The notes under the pieces are model-generated. The model was not told where the DNA came from, searched no databases, and saw nothing but the letters and a program-made list of their open reading frames with translations. The position numbers were made by a program, and so were the translations under genes. From NCBI GenBank assembly GCA_006384855.1, contig VCJN01000089.1:56051-120050 (forward strand): a DNA stretch of 64,000 nucleotides, written 5' to 3'. Below, one piece after another: positions 37,502 through 50,900 of the stretch (position 1 is its first letter; each line of letters begins with the position of its first letter). This stretch comes from Tetraselmis striata (Eukaryota; Chlorophyta; Chlorodendrophyceae; Chlorodendrales; Chlorodendraceae).

Positions 37502-39651
37502 ACGCGCGCTTTGTGTGTGATGACATCCGGACCATTAATGCCTAGGGGAGCATGTCAGAGGTGTGTGGATGGGATAATAGTTGATGATCAGTGCTACATC
37601 CAACCCTGCCTTTGTAATTTCATATGTCAACTACGTTGGAAGTATGAATACTCCCGGCTCCTAGCTCAAAATGAACTAATTGTTACATGCCACTAAGACT
37701 TCGGTATGATCCCGGCCTTCAGAGTGTTGCACGCTACGCACTATTAAATCAGTGGAACTTATGCGGGTTCGTGCCTCCGGGCCGTAAGACAACCGGCACG
37801 TTCAGCATCAAAGACTGAGCAGGGATAAAGCTGTAAGAAACTTCAAATTTCAAATTTCGGCATGACATTGTTGTTTCATGTAAAAAACGACAAAGGCTCT
37901 CTCACACGCTACGCACATACCTTGCCTCACAGCGACGAGCGTGCATTACAGGGCCAGCCAGAGGTGAGAGGGCTCACGGCAGCGCTCATTCAGCATTGTA
38001 AAATAGCACGGCCATGGCATGTCTGCATGTGCTGTCGGTGCACATATTAACTGCAGGTTGACATGAACATAAGGCGATGGGTTGTTAGTTAGTTTGGTGC
38101 CATCGAGATGACATGTAGGACGGCACATTGATGTATCCGTATTCGCCCATTGGCGACTCGCGGACGCGATTTCGGGCGCATGACTGTTAGTTGCGCGCTG
38201 TTGAGATAATTTGTATCTTCCATAGGTTAGTCGCTATGCATTGTGGGTGGATGTTGGGGGCAGCAGCAAAAGGAAGTGGGCGAGGTGCAAGCAGTTATAA
38301 TGGGACCCGTGGCCAAATGCCAAATTTGACAGCTAGGAGTAGGCGCGCCTATGCCTGCCTAATCGCACCCCGAAGCTCGACGCTCATTGGCCGCTGATCC
38401 AGCCTGGCACCTCCGCTTCATTAGATCACCGAACCAACCGCGACTACCGTGCAATGCATTTTTGCAATCTTTGTTGTGTATCGACCAGTATGCATGGTAC
38501 TGTCCTGCCTGCTCGTCATCATCACGGGGGTATTTTCCGCGCCTGCCCGTGATAGTCGCGCGCCTATATATGAAGGGCGGTGATGCCCGTAAAGTACAGT
38601 GACTCATGTACTAGTGTCGTACTTTGTGCACTCGTGACTACCCGCTACTCGCTATAGTACTTTGATACAGGGCTCCGCTGCCGTACCCATCCTTCCCGCC
38701 TGTTTTAAAGTACTGTGACGCCTAACATTAGGCGGGGATTAGGTGCTATATATACAGGCGACTACTCGCGCCTAATAGTCGTTAGGCGCGGTTAGGCGGA
38801 TTCCGTTTCGACGAGTGACTTGCGGATCACCCGCGCCGATTCGCCTCAATGATCGTTGCTTAGTGGGGCGCCATTGACCGCTTCGTAGCGTCCAAAAACG
38901 CCCTCATGCCCCGCTACAATGCTCGCTAGCGTGAACCGCGGCGCGAGGCCGTCGACGCCTTGCGCCTCTCCCGCCGACGCTGCATGGTGTTGCGTACGTA
39001 CCTAGTGTTGTAACCCCCATGGAATATCAACGGCAATCTTGTCTCCAAACTGGAGTCCAGTGATGCCCGCCCAATCAACCATCGTCATTAATTGTTCCCC
39101 GCTAGATTATAGTATGGAGAGGGTGTAGCACTTTCTCCTCCACGCTCCTCTCGGAGATGTGCTCCGACATGCACTCGCTCCATGCCACGAATTGTTCGTT
39201 CCTGGCCGAAATGGCGACCATCTTCATGTTGGCGCACCCCTCTTGCATGTCGCCGCCTTCAATATTTCCGCCCGTGCCCCCCGCCCGTGGCGTGCTGCGC
39301 CCGGCATTCTCTAGTCGCGTCAAGCAAAATACTCTTCGTGAAATGTTCGGAACTAGTCTATGTGATTTCTCTAATTGTTTGGGATATAGTCATGGCGCCG
39401 CGCCCGCGTAGCGCGCGTGTTCGTACGCATATTTACGGGGGCCGGTCAAGACTACCACCTGCCTCCACGGCGACCGACCGCTCCACGCTCCTTTGCTGTG
39501 GCACGCTCCATCAAGCGCACCACAACACGCCCAACCCCCCTCTATGTAGGCGTGTTTGCCTGCAAATTTCCGATCTCATAACCTGTAACACATCTCGCAT
39601 TCTTCGGCAGGCCCGGCGTTTCTTATTGTAAAATAGTAGCGGTAATAGTGA
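37501..39651. other. Gene-poor intergenic region
   Basis: Only short open frames without recognisable domains. Around 38715-38800 there are inverted CGCCTAA / TTAGGCG motifs that could form hairpins. No transposase motif was recognised. Confidence 0.45.
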
Positions 39652-39901
39652 TACATCCCTTGTCCGCTCGGTTGAGCGGTCGTCTCGTACGCGAGAGGTG
39701 CGGGGATCGGATCCTGGCCGATGCATTTTCGGCAATTTCGTCCCGGCGTGTCATGGGTTTCCCCAGTTAATGCATTCATCCTTAGTCCTTCGGGGTTCGA
39801 ATGAGGCAATGGTCTACGGGCTATGACAGACCTACGACTGCAATTGGCGCAAGAGGTCAAGTGATGGGGCGGCTTCGGCCGACGTCCCGGGGCGAACTTT
39901 A
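39652..39901 (+). mobile_element. SINE copy, full length
   Basis: Keeps the head (ACATCCCTTGTCCGCTCGGT, a GAGCGGTCGTCTCG hairpin) and the body through GGGGCGAACTTTACTGT. The B box is weakened to GGATCGGATCC. Flanks show no clear direct repeat by eye. Confidence 0.85.
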
Positions 39902-39966
39902 CTGTGATTACATGAGCTAGACGCAACATTCAAGAAATCCACACAGAAATCCAGAAGGAAATCCAG

Positions 39967-40968
39967 CTACGGGCCAACAGAGGCGGGAACCGCCATGGTA
40001 GCCTCCGACCAGGCATCGCCACCAGCCAGCCGCCGCTCCACGCAGTAGGGACGCTCTCCCCAACACACAATCCCGGGCCACTTCAATAGCGGCACTAGGC
40101 CAAATGTAATGTGAAGGCGCCGACATGAAAGGAGCTTCGAAGTTGAGGTCTCGCAGCAAGGAGCGGAAGTGGGGGGGTCCAACCCAGAACGGGGCGCCAC
40201 GGGCGTGCAACAGACGCAGGCCACCCAACGCCAGATGCGCCGCCAGCTCGGTCGCGTCCTTTTCCGCCAAACGTAGAACGCCTTCCCCAGCACAACATCC
40301 CGGGCCACTCCAATAGCGGCGCTGAGCCGAATGTGACGTGGAGGCGCCAACAGGACATGAAGGGAGAGGGTGCTCAACGAGTAGGGAATGCAGAGCCGAC
40401 CGGGCCAGCAACGACGTAAGACGCCGGTGTCCAGCGCGCTTTGTTCCGCCCAGCGCCAGATCCGCCGCCAGCTCGGTCGCGTCCCCTTCCGCCGAACGTA
40501 GAACTCCCTTCCCAGCACAACATCCCGGGCCACTCCAATAGCGGCACTAGGCCGAATGTAATGTGGAGGCGCCGACAAGACAGGAAGGGAGAGGGTGCTC
40601 AAAGAACAGCGAACATGGACTTGACCGGACCGGCAACGACGTAAGACGCCGGTGTCCAGCGCACGTTGTTCCGCCTTGCGCCAGATCCGCCGCCAGCTCG
40701 GTCGCGTCCCCTTCCGCCGAACGTAGAACTCCCTTCCCAGCACAACATCCCGGGCCACTCCAATAGCGGCACTAGGCCGAATGTAATGTGGAGGCGCCGA
40801 CAAGACAGGAAGGGAGAGGGTGCTCAAAGAACAGCGAAGATGGACTTGACCGGACCAGCAACGACGTAAGACGCCGGTGTCCAGCTCACACTGCTCCTCC
40901 GCGGCAGTGGTAGCACGGGCGGGGCCAAGGCTACCAAGGCGCCACCCGTGCACGATCCCCGCCCCCAT
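39967..40968 (-). other. 333-codon open frame across a 225-bp minisatellite
   Basis: Starts with ATG at 40968. The 225-bp repeat unit is a multiple of three, so the frame stays open and encodes a 75-residue repeat (containing LSLPVLSAPPHYIRPSAAIG and VARDVVLGREFYVRRKGTRP). No known domain. Open frames on the other strand also cross the units, so openness may only reflect GC-rich repetition. I do not claim a gene. Confidence 0.3.
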
Positions 40969-41203
40969 CCCCAGCCGGGGGTGGAGGCGGAGGAAGGGCC
41001 CGCGATTCCGAGGGCCGAGGACGGTTGTCGGGCCCGCCCGCCGGTGTCCAGCTCACACTGCTCCTCCGCGGCAGTGGTAGCACGGGCGGGGCCAAGGCTA
41101 CCAAGGCGCCACCCGTGCACGATCCCCGCCCCCATCCCCAGCCGGGGGTGGAGGCGGAGGAAGGGCCCGCGATTCCGAGGGCCGAGGACGGTTGTCGGGC
41201 CCG
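40050..41203. repeat. Two adjacent minisatellites (225-bp and 164-bp units)
   Basis: Units of 225 bp at about 40190-40414 (diverged), 40415-40639 and 40640-40864, preceded by a degenerate one. Each contains CATCCCGGGCCACTCCAATA and TCGGTCGCGTCC. Two almost identical units of about 164 bp follow (about 40876-41039 and 41040-41203), with ACCCGTGCACGATCCCCGCC. Both unit types share the entry GCCGGTGTCCAGC. Confidence 0.9.
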
Positions 41204-41205
41204 CC

Positions 41206-43046
41206 CAGGCGGCGGTGGGTGGGTGGGAAGTTTTTTACTTTACTTAATAGTGATAATACTAATATTACCGTATATGTAGAGTATTAATAGGAACCGCCAG
41301 CGCATGATGCACGCACTCCGCCCGATAATTAGAAGCATACGCGCGTAATTTTAAAATAATGACAATCATGGTATCGATTCTCGTGAATAGTCGGGATGAA
41401 TTGAATGCACAACTGCGATGCTGTTGGAATCTTAATCGTAACAACGTAACGGCCGGCCACATACGGCCTCTCATGAGTGGTGAGCCCGGTAGTCACCAAG
41501 ACATGTAGCGACTACTGATACCTGTAGTGCAGACGGCGGTTGACGGCGGCGCGTCATCGCATCATCGCGCACGCGGGGCGCCTGCGGCCTCTTTATGAAC
41601 CCACCCTAAATGAACCTAGTCGCTACCCCCATAGTGAACGGGGGAGAGAGGGCATAAACAAGTGTGTCAGTACTTTACTTGATGGACGCCCATAATGATC
41701 TACGACCCTTGACAGTGAACAGGGTGGAGGGGCCCGAATGTTCATTTCAGAGGTACAGATACCAGTACAGTAGTTTCCGGTATGAAGGATAATAACCTGC
41801 AGCGTCCGCCAGCGCGGAACGGCAGCAGGCAAGGCGCCCACCAACGGTACAGGGTACCCGTACCCTGGCCTATGCGCCAGTACCGGTACGTGGTACCAAC
41901 GGGTCGACGCGACGACTTCAACCGCCGTCGCCGGCTCTCCATTGCGTCAGTTCGGTGCCAACCTTGTCGCTCGCTCCCCACGGACACAAGCTCGCCGCCG
42001 TCTCCGGAAAGAGTGAAGGCTTGCTGCTAGTCGTCACATCCGGTAAACGCCTGCGTGCTACGCCCTCAAACGGCACGCCTAGGTCACGACAGCTGCCCGC
42101 GCGGTTTAGCGCGGTACGAACTAAGCATACCTGAGGGGCGCAGTACCGGTACCATCGGGCTGCCGATGCTGGCTGCGGGGCTTGACCAAGTAGCCGCAGC
42201 GGCCTCCCGGGTGTAGGCCAGCGAAGTGGGCGATGTTGCGGCCGGGGACTGCCTGCCGCACTGCCCTGCGTTGGCCTCGTTGGGTGTCGGTCCGCCCGGT
42301 CGCTCCTCGTCGTCCGGCTTACCGCTGTCCCTTCATTGCCATAGATTAGCCCTGTATTTCATTCCTGCGCGTAATCCTCTTTCCCCCCGTGGTAACGAAT
42401 ACTCGGAAGACGTCGCGAAAGATGTTTGCGTGATGATGCCGAATATCAAGTCGAGGCGGTGGCTCGCGCCATGGCCTGCCGGCACATGAGCAATCGTTGC
42501 ACTGTTAGGGCAGCGCACTGGAGCCAGAGTCTCTGCGGCGGGTAGTGGCCCGGGTGAAGATCCTGTTTTACGCAGCCATTTGCTGCTCGCCCCTCCCGCC
42601 TGCGCTGCTTCGTCATCCTGCCAACATCGACTCGCAGATTTGCGGAGTATTTCGGGCAGTATTTCTCGCAGTTCCGGGCAGTTCGTACCGTTAATTAAAG
42701 CGACTCGCAACCTACACCTCTACTGGTATTGCCCAACTGCTGGCGGCACTTCTCAGCTGGCCCTCAGCCGAACGGGCTGTTGCTGCGGCCGTATCGTCGC
42801 AGAGTGGGCGTGCGGGTCAAGCTATCCCTGTTCCATGATCTGGGCTGTCTCTGGTATGTTAGTTCACCTCTATACTGGAGAATCTTGGCACCGGGTTGCG
42901 TCTGTAGGAGGGAGACCGTTGCTGGGTACTGCAGCCCAACCGGGACAGAAACCCCCAGAAAGCACTGCCCTCAACCGCGTGAAGGGGGGGGGGGGGGGGG
43001 GTACCCAACGGGAGGCCACGCCGTCCGTCCCGGCCGGCCGCCACTG
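41206..43046. other. Intergenic region upstream of the kinesin gene
   Basis: No coding region recognised. Contains GGTACC/GTACCGG-rich stretches near 41840-41900 and 42140. A poly-G tract (about 42985-43001) lies some 45 bp before the kinesin start codon. Confidence 0.45.
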
Positions 43047-46000
43047 ATGGCAGCCCTTTCCCGCCCGCTGTCGCCGCCGCGGCCGAGCAGGCTACGTCAA
43101 GGCAGCGAAGCCAGGATGAGCCGCCTGGCGACGGGGTCGCCGAGCCGGGGAGGGCCAGAGCCCTCGCGCCTGCAGGCGCCCTCCGCGCGGCGGGGCTCGC
43201 CGGCGCGCCGCTCACCGCGCCCCCTCGACGAGCCGGAGCTGCAGCCTGCGGGCGACGACGTCACAGAGGCGCTGCCTGGTGCGGCCCTCGCCCGTCGCAT
43301 CACGACTCGTGATTGGCAATAAGAAGTATCGCCGATGGACGGGCCGGCTTTGAAATATCAACTAAATTCTCGCTGTCTCTTCGCTTAAGTCGGCAATTGC
43401 GTCGGTAATGTGCACACCTTTTAGAGCTGCTGCGGGGTCTAAGGTAAGCGCTTGACACCGAGTAGGAGAAGTCTGCCTCGGTACAGGAATTTTGAGAGAG
43501 AGAGAGAGAGAGAGAGCGACCTTTCAGCAAGTAGCGGGAATCCATACATCAAGCAATGATAATTTATCCATACGGCATTCCACAGTCGCTGCTCATCAGG
43601 TAGTGTGGCTGACCCTTGCCACTCTCGCATGTCCCTTCGCTCTTTCCCGTGCTCAGACCGCGTCCTGGTGTACGCGCGCTGCCGCCCCTTCCTTGAGGAT
43701 GGCGCCGCCAACGCCAGCCCCACTCTGGCGCCGGGCTCGCCCTCGGCCACCCCGCGAGGCCCCAAGCTCGAGCTGCTCGCGCTTCCGGAGAGCCACAAGG
43801 TTGGCCTGCACACCCCCCTCCTCCCCCCCTCCCAACTGCCGCTGCCTGTCAACATACCCAACCTGCCCGTCCTGCCATCTGACCTGGACAATCCTTCGGC
43901 CAGGTGCGCATTGGAGAGATCGGTGACACGCTGCGCAGCCCCACCAGGGAAGCTCGCGAGTTCAAGTTTGATGGCGTCTTTGATGGTGCGGCCCTGCGCT
44001 CTCCCCGCGCCCCCGTTCTCCACAAGCAGGCAGATAGACCCTAGCAGAGGGATGTAGCGGCTGACACGGAGCTCGTCCTCCCTGGCTGCCCCCCAGGCCC
44101 CTCGGAGCAGGCGGACGTGTACACCACGGTGGCGCGCCCCGTGCTGCGCGAGGCGCTGTGCGGCTACCACGGCTGCATCATGGCGTACGGCCAGACGGGC
44201 AGCGGCAAGACGCACACGCTGCTGCACCCCGGCCAGCGAGGCGACCTCTGCAAGGCCGGTCTCGTGCCGCGCCTCGCTGCGGACCTCTTCATCCAGACCG
44301 CCGCCGACGCGTTTGCCAAGTGAGCCCCCCCCCCCTCCCCTCCCCCCCCCCCCGACATGCCTATCGCCTGCTGCGCCATTATCCATGGCATGCAAGGATT
44401 CTTTCTGGTGGTATCGTTTGTAACCCTCCCTTGTACCTGAGTCGCTACATCAGATCACTGCTCTCATTGGTGGCATTGTTTTGATATGCAATAAGATGAA
44501 ATGCAATACCTAGATGTGCAGGCATCATCAGTCATGTGGCTCTCCTCCATGTTTTTTGCATTGTGATTTACAATATTTTCATTACCCCCTCTGCCATATA
44601 ACTTCGTCCAGGAATTGTACTGCTGCCGGTTGATAGCATGGCATGGTATACTCATCGCCTGCCCCGCCCTGCAGGTACGAGGTGAGCGTGGGCATGGTAC
44701 AGATCTACAACGAGCAGGTGGACGACCTGCTGTGCCCGGATAACCATGGTCTCAAGGTGAGCGAGCCGTGGCGGGCTGGCAGGGAACGCCCAGTGATACA
44801 CCCCCATTTGGGTGCCGCGGGGGGGGGGGGGGGCATTGTCTCACGGTTGCTTCCTGTCATGTCAGGTCAAGCAGGACATCACTTGCGGCGGCTGGGTGGT
44901 AGAGGGCATGGCCTGGCGGGATGTGGACAGCGCCGCCAAGCTGCTCGAGCACATCACCGAGGCGCGCAAGCGGCTTGTCTACGCTGAGACCAAAATGAAC
45001 AAGCACTCGTCGCGCTCGCACTGCGTTGTCACGCTCAAGGTGAGGCCGGGCTGGGGAGAAGGCCGGCGGGCGGGCAGCATGGGATTGATAGGTTGCTTTG
45101 GTGTACCGCTGGGCAGCGGCGGCGGCGGCTAAGATGAGAGCGCGGGGCTGCTTGCAGATTGTGCGGCAGGAGGTGCCCGCTGCTCTGATCGGTAAGGACG
45201 GTAGCGTGACCGCCGCCGTCGCGAGCAGCGTGAAGGTGCGGCAGACGGAGGGGAAGCTCACGGTGGTGGACCTCGCGGGCAGCGAGCGCATCAAGAAGAG
45301 CGCCGCGCAGGATAAGCGCCTGAAGGAGGCCATCAACATCAACACCAGCCTGCTGATGCTTGGCAACGTGATCCAGTCGCTCGCATCGCGACAGAGCCAC
45401 GTGCCCTTCCGCGACTCGGCGCTCACGCGGCTGCTGGAGAGCAGCATCGGCGGCAACAGCCGCTGCGCCATGATCGTGTGCGTCGCGCCCGAGCCGGTGC
45501 ACATCAGCGAGAGCCTGTCGACGCTGGAGTTTGCCAGCCGTGCGATGCGCGTGGAGACCCGGCCCATCCTTCACGAGAGCACGGTGGACATGGACCCCAA
45601 AGAGCTGGCCAAGTCGCTGTCGAGCCAGTTCGAGAGCGACGTCGCGATGCGCAGCCAGGTGGAGCTCGCGCAGCTCAGGCACTCGCTGCAGGCGGAGGCG
45701 CGCAAGGCGGAGGAGAGCAGCCGCGCCGCGCGCAGCGCGGGCGCGCAGGTCCAGGAGCTGCGGCGCCTGCTGCAGGAGGAGGCCGCCGGACGGCAGGCCG
45801 CCGAGGCGGAGAGCCGCGAGGCCATGCGGAAGCTGTCGGCCAAGGAGTCGGCCCTGAAAAAAACGATGGTACGCCCTCTCCGCATGCGCACGAGTGTCGC
45901 CTGGCTGGTCGCCGCATCGCCCGTTAGATACTGGCCGCCGAAAGCGTATCGTCTCGCTCACCAGTACCGACTCGGCAGTACCGACTGGTGTCCGTACTTG

Positions 46001-47515
46001 ATTATTAAAGGGACGAGCAGTGGTCTGAGCGTGTGTTTGTCGAGAGGAGCGCGGACGTGCGACCTGCTGAGAGAAAACAAAGAACTCGCTGTCCGACACA
46101 CACGACACACACTCGCTCACCAGTACCGACTCGGTGTTCGTACTTGTATTAATGGGGACGAGCGGTGGTCCTAGAGGGTGTTCGTCGAGAGAAAGAGCGC
46201 GGACGTGCGACCTGCCGAGAAAACCCTGATTTTCCGACCCCGCTCCCCCCACAGGCAGCCCACGACGAGGTGCGCCTGGAGAACGTGCGGCTGGAGCGCC
46301 AGCTGGCAGACGCCAAGGCGGCGGTGGTGGCGGCGTCGGCGTCCACCGCCGCTGCCCGCGACCAGGCTCGCGCCGCGAAGGAGACCAGCGGCGCGGTGCA
46401 CACGCAGCTGGAGCTGGAGATGCGGCGGCGCGCCGACGCCGAGGCGGCGCTGCACGACATGTACGCCGAGGAGGAGGCTCGCCTGAGCAAGCAGCGCGCG
46501 GCGACAGCGCAGACGGACCCCGTGGTCATCGAGAGCGACGACGAAGGTCCGTCGGCCCTGCCAATGGACTGTTGATCAATCGGGATATCCGACTGCGATA
46601 TTATATCTGGCAATATGAGTAACTTTAGTATCACATGGAGAAGCCACGTCTTCACTGACCCGGGCTCACTTCTGCTTTTACACCACTGTGCAGACGGCGA
46701 ACTCGTCAACGTGCGCAGCTCCCTGCCGACTTCCCCCTTCCAGCGTGGCAGCAGTGGCCGCGTTTCCGATATGCCCTCCGCCAGGGTGAGAGTTCCGCCC
46801 CAGCCCTCCTCCCCTTTAACCCCGCCGAGCCTTAGACGTGCAGCCGATGCTGAGACCCGGTGCTTGCCCGTCTCGGCACACAGCCCTCCACCCGGAAGGC
46901 GGAGCTGGCGGAAATGCAGGCGCAGCTTCGGGAGAAGGCGTCGATAGTGGCGCAGCTCGAGCGCAACCTGAAGTCGGCCGACTTGAAGCAGAACGAGCTA
47001 AAGAAGCAGCGCGATGAGCTGGAGGACGCGCTGTTCCAAGAGCGCCAGCAGCGCTGCGATGCGCTGGCGGAGTCGGAGAAGCAGACGGAGGCCAAGTTGC
47101 ACGCGACCGAGGCGTCCATGCTGCGCATGGGTGTCGTCTGCACCAAGCGCGGCCGCAACGGCAAGGAGTACACCCGCGTCGTCCGGCTCTCGGAGGTGCG
47201 CCTACCTGTACACCTCATCCTTTCAGAGTGATAATGTAAAGCTGTATCACTCATATGCTTCCGTATTTATTTTTTTGGGAAAGGACCACAATTCCGCGAT
47301 TTTGCTTACTACAGTACCGAAGTAAATTTTATCTGGTAGAATTTTTAGGCGGTACCGGTAGTAGTAGCCCCATATTGAAATGAATGGAATCGATATTACA
47401 TTATATTAATGCTTGGTCGTTTTAGGTTTCTCTGTTGCGTTTTCCAGTCTTATGTTTTGTTCAGAAAAGATAATAATTAACTTCTCCGCGAGCGTGCATA
47501 TCTATATATACCATC

Positions 47516-47557
<42 letters not shown>

Positions 47558-47930
47558 CTTGATTTCATTTGGGCGGCGCGTCGGCGCCTGACAGCGCCCC
47601 TTCTCCCACTCGCTCCCCCTTCAGGACATGTCGAGGCTGGAGTGGGCGGCAGTGACCAAGTTCAAGGGCTCGCTGGCGGTGACGGGCGTGGAGGCGGGCG
47701 AGGACGCGCAGCGCCGGCCGCTGACCACCATCCGGGGTCCCACGCGCTCCACCTCCATCGAGCCCCGCAGCCCGGCGCAGCAGCAGTGGATGGCGGCCCT
47801 CGCGCAGCACTTCTCCGACCCAAAGGACGGCACGCCCGCCGGTGAGGGCAAGGCCGCCGAGAGCGGCGGCGGCGTGAGCGCCATCACCGTCCTCACCGAC
47901 TCGTACAGCGCTGCGCGCAGCGCTGCTTGA
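43047..47930 (+). CDS. Kinesin, N-terminal motor with coiled-coil tail
   Basis: ATP-driven microtubule motor, about 882 residues. Eleven exons, all in phase: 43047-43278, 43657-43799, 43904-43985, 44097-44319, 44675-44756, 44866-45039, 45158-45868, 46255-46546, 46694-46785, 46884-47195, 47625-47930. A Ser/Pro/Arg-rich leader (about 77 residues) precedes the motor. Motor marks: VLVYARCRPF, P-loop GQTGSGKT (about 184-191), IYNEQVDDLL, switch I NKHSSRSH (about 299), switch II DLAGSERI (about 350), LLMLGNVIQSL, VPFRDSALTRLL. Two coiled-coil blocks follow (exons 7-8 and 10), then a short tail. An N-terminal motor predicts plus-end movement. The subfamily is uncertain: some resemblance to plant ARK kinesins, but no armadillo repeats. 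An alternative ATG is at 43116. Confidence 0.93.
43494..43516. repeat. (GA)n microsatellite in kinesin intron 1
   Basis: Eleven or so GA units between kinesin exons 1 and 2. Confidence 0.95.
45946..46225. repeat. Tandem duplication in kinesin intron 7
   Basis: Two units (about 45953-46075 and 46112-46225) share CTCACCAGTACCGACTCGG, GGGACGAGC.GTGGTC and GCGCGGACGTGCGACCTGC. Both lie inside the intron between kinesin exons 7 and 8. Confidence 0.85.
47525..47555. repeat. (TA)n microsatellite before the last kinesin exon
   Basis: About 15 TA units, about 70 bp upstream of the last kinesin exon. Confidence 0.9.
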
Positions 47931-50900
47931 CCCGCCCGCCGGCGCCCAGCCGGGCCAACAGCCGCGAGCCGCCACACCGCAAGCAGCCAGCCAAGCGCAT
48001 GGGATACGTGCAGGGGGAGGGGGGGTGTTGTTCTAGGGCCCTAAAACCCTAAAGCCCTAAAACCCTAGCCCATTCCTCGCTCCATTCTTTTTCCTTCATT
48101 ATTATGTAACCAGCCCTCCGCCATTCATTCCTATCCTGCCGTCAAGAGTATTCATTTGCGGCCGCCCGTTTGCATGCCGCCCCGCCGCAGGCACCGCCGC
48201 CGCTGCCGCCCCGATTCCTGCTAGCGCAGTCTCCACGCCGCCCACATCTGCGCCCGCCGGCGGCTCGCGGTGACAGTCCGCTTGATCTGGTGCCGATGCG
48301 CCGTGAGGCTGCTGATTTAGAGCCAGCACTAGCTGTAGCATGCGCTCACGCGAATGACATAATAATACGGATAAAAATGGCTTTTCGAGTGCAGCCAGTG
48401 TTCAAGCGCGGAGCCGGCAGTGAGAATTGACAATCCCGACTAGCACTACCCCTACTACACTTGGATGACTTGCTGAACTGTCCATTGTTTATTTCCAATA
48501 ACAACATGACAATATATCTCATTTAATCACTGCCATCGAACGAGATGCCGACATGCTTTGCAGCATCGGTGGCTGCTGTGCTGCATGCGCCTGGTGAGCA
48601 CGGCGACGTCAGTGCCCAACTGCACCGTTAAGATTGCCCCGGCAGCCGTTGCAGTGAGTAGAGTGATCCTGTATGGTTTCTTCATGAGGCCGATGATGCG
48701 AGGGAGATGTCAAGCGAAATTTTTAACGCGTGTGGCGTGTCAATTTTAACCCAGCAAATTCTACCTTCCCTGCGGCAGAGCAAGCAACCCCAGTGTATGA
48801 AGAGAAAATGGTGCAAGTGCGGCAAATAGAACAGAAATTGAAAAGGAATAGAAAATGTCTTGATAATTTGCCTTTTTTTGAAAGACAAGGACAAGTATAT
48901 TTCAGTCATCTCGCACCTCGATTCAGGATAGCATCTTGCATACGGATGCTGTTTGACTTTTCATGGGGGCGCGGTGGTTATTGGCTCAGGTGCGTTCAAT
49001 CGGGGTCCGTTCAATGTTGGCGTGATATCGTAGAAAGGTCCACTTGTTGAGTCAAGTGTTGTCAGCTGATGACTCAGTGGAGGGCGATCATCCGAGTATG
49101 GCGGGTGAGTACACGCGCGCTGCGGTGACAGACTTGTTTGGTGTCCACCATACCTCCTGCCATCGTCGGGTTAATTGATGAAACAGCTACTCCAACGTGC
49201 ATTGTTAGGCGTAGCGCCCAGGGCGCCTGCTGCAATATGGCAGCGGCAGTAGTACTCCAGCATCATGGGTTGCAAGATGGGCCATTCTGAGCGTGGTCGA
49301 ATGGTATTGAAACTCAATAGCTATAAACCCTGTGATGAGAAGGCCATCAAATGGCGGGCGACTAGTATATACAGGACCGGATTAACGGATTTTGCGTTAA
49401 GTGATGCGGCGGTGTGGGCAAATAAAGCAACAAATGAAATAATGATACAAATACATGCAGTATATATTACTTAGTAGCAGGCGCAGTAAGTTATCGATGA
49501 ACAAGTCCGCGTCGCCCTTCATTCCCGGAGTGCTTGTCGCTGGCCACCCGCCCATTACTCTCATGCTGGCTGGCAGGGGTACGGCATGGTATATGTGTGC
49601 CCAGCAGCCTGTATTACATTTTTTTTTATATTCCATACTTCTCCCGTGCAAATTGCCCGCGGTGCGAACATCTTGATTTACCTCATGGACGAGCTCCATC
49701 ATCACCTATGTGGTGACAACCTAAGCTACAACAGATCGTCACCGTATCGTCGGTTATTTTGCGCGATGGAATATGTCGTAGCGCTTAATGGGTGCTTGAA
49801 AGACATCAGGTCCCACAGTGATATCCCCTGGTTGATTGGTTTGAAGACCTGTGCATTGTTGGTTGTCGGAGATTCGGCGAGGGATCAAGCAAATGAAGCC
49901 CGCTGAGTGATGTATAGTGCCCAATGCCTGCTCAGTCCGCCGCTGTGGCGATAATGTTCAAAGTTGTTGTTACCGCACCCTTAGCGTAATAATCGACAGC
50001 ACTGCATTTAAATTTGGCTTGTATTTGCAGACAGTAGTAGCGCGCAAAATGACATCTGCTCCATCCTTGTTGGCAGGTGGGACAACAGCGAAACCAGTGA
50101 TTCACAGTGGCGACACCTATTGAATATTAGGAACGCCATGCGCTGTGTGACGGTTCCATATCGCTGTATCAATTGTTATGCATATTAGTATGTAATACTA
50201 GTATTGCATATGTACTGGGACTACTAAATCACTATATACTCAGCACATACACAGGCATTCGCCATATGTAAGGTATATCATCCATCGGTGTATCTTTTAA
50301 TATGATAAATCGGTTTATATTAATAGTACATTAATAGTATATATACTATACACTGTATGCTATATGCGACAGCGCGCGCAAAACCAACACCAACGGCGGG
50401 ACACAGTATGGCAGTGGTGCGCATGCATATCAGGACAAATAACCGCGGGAGAATGTGCATATACTTGATAATTATTTATTGATTACGCTGATGTATGTGC
50501 TATATATTGTACTACTATGAAAGTGACGATCCTGGCCGATGCACCACCAACGTGCTGCTCTATACTTAATGTGTTTTATGAAATAAATCATGGTGCGCGA
50601 CTGCGCGAGCGGGTGAGCAATACAAGTGAATACCGAGCACGGCGTTGAACGACATCATTGCTGCTACAACTCTTGCTGTTGCAGGTAGTGCAGGAATGAC
50701 TGGAATAACTGATTACTAGTTCACTACTACGGCCGCCCTGTTCCTCGTCGGCGCGTGAAGAAAATAAGCTTGCGTGCTAATATAGCAGGCTGCAATGCCG
50801 CAATCAGGCTCCGCCTAGGGTACCAGGGAGCAAGCAACTGCGTAGATATGCTTGCGGCAATGGGCGACGAAGATATGCGCGGATTTCTTATATTTCTATC

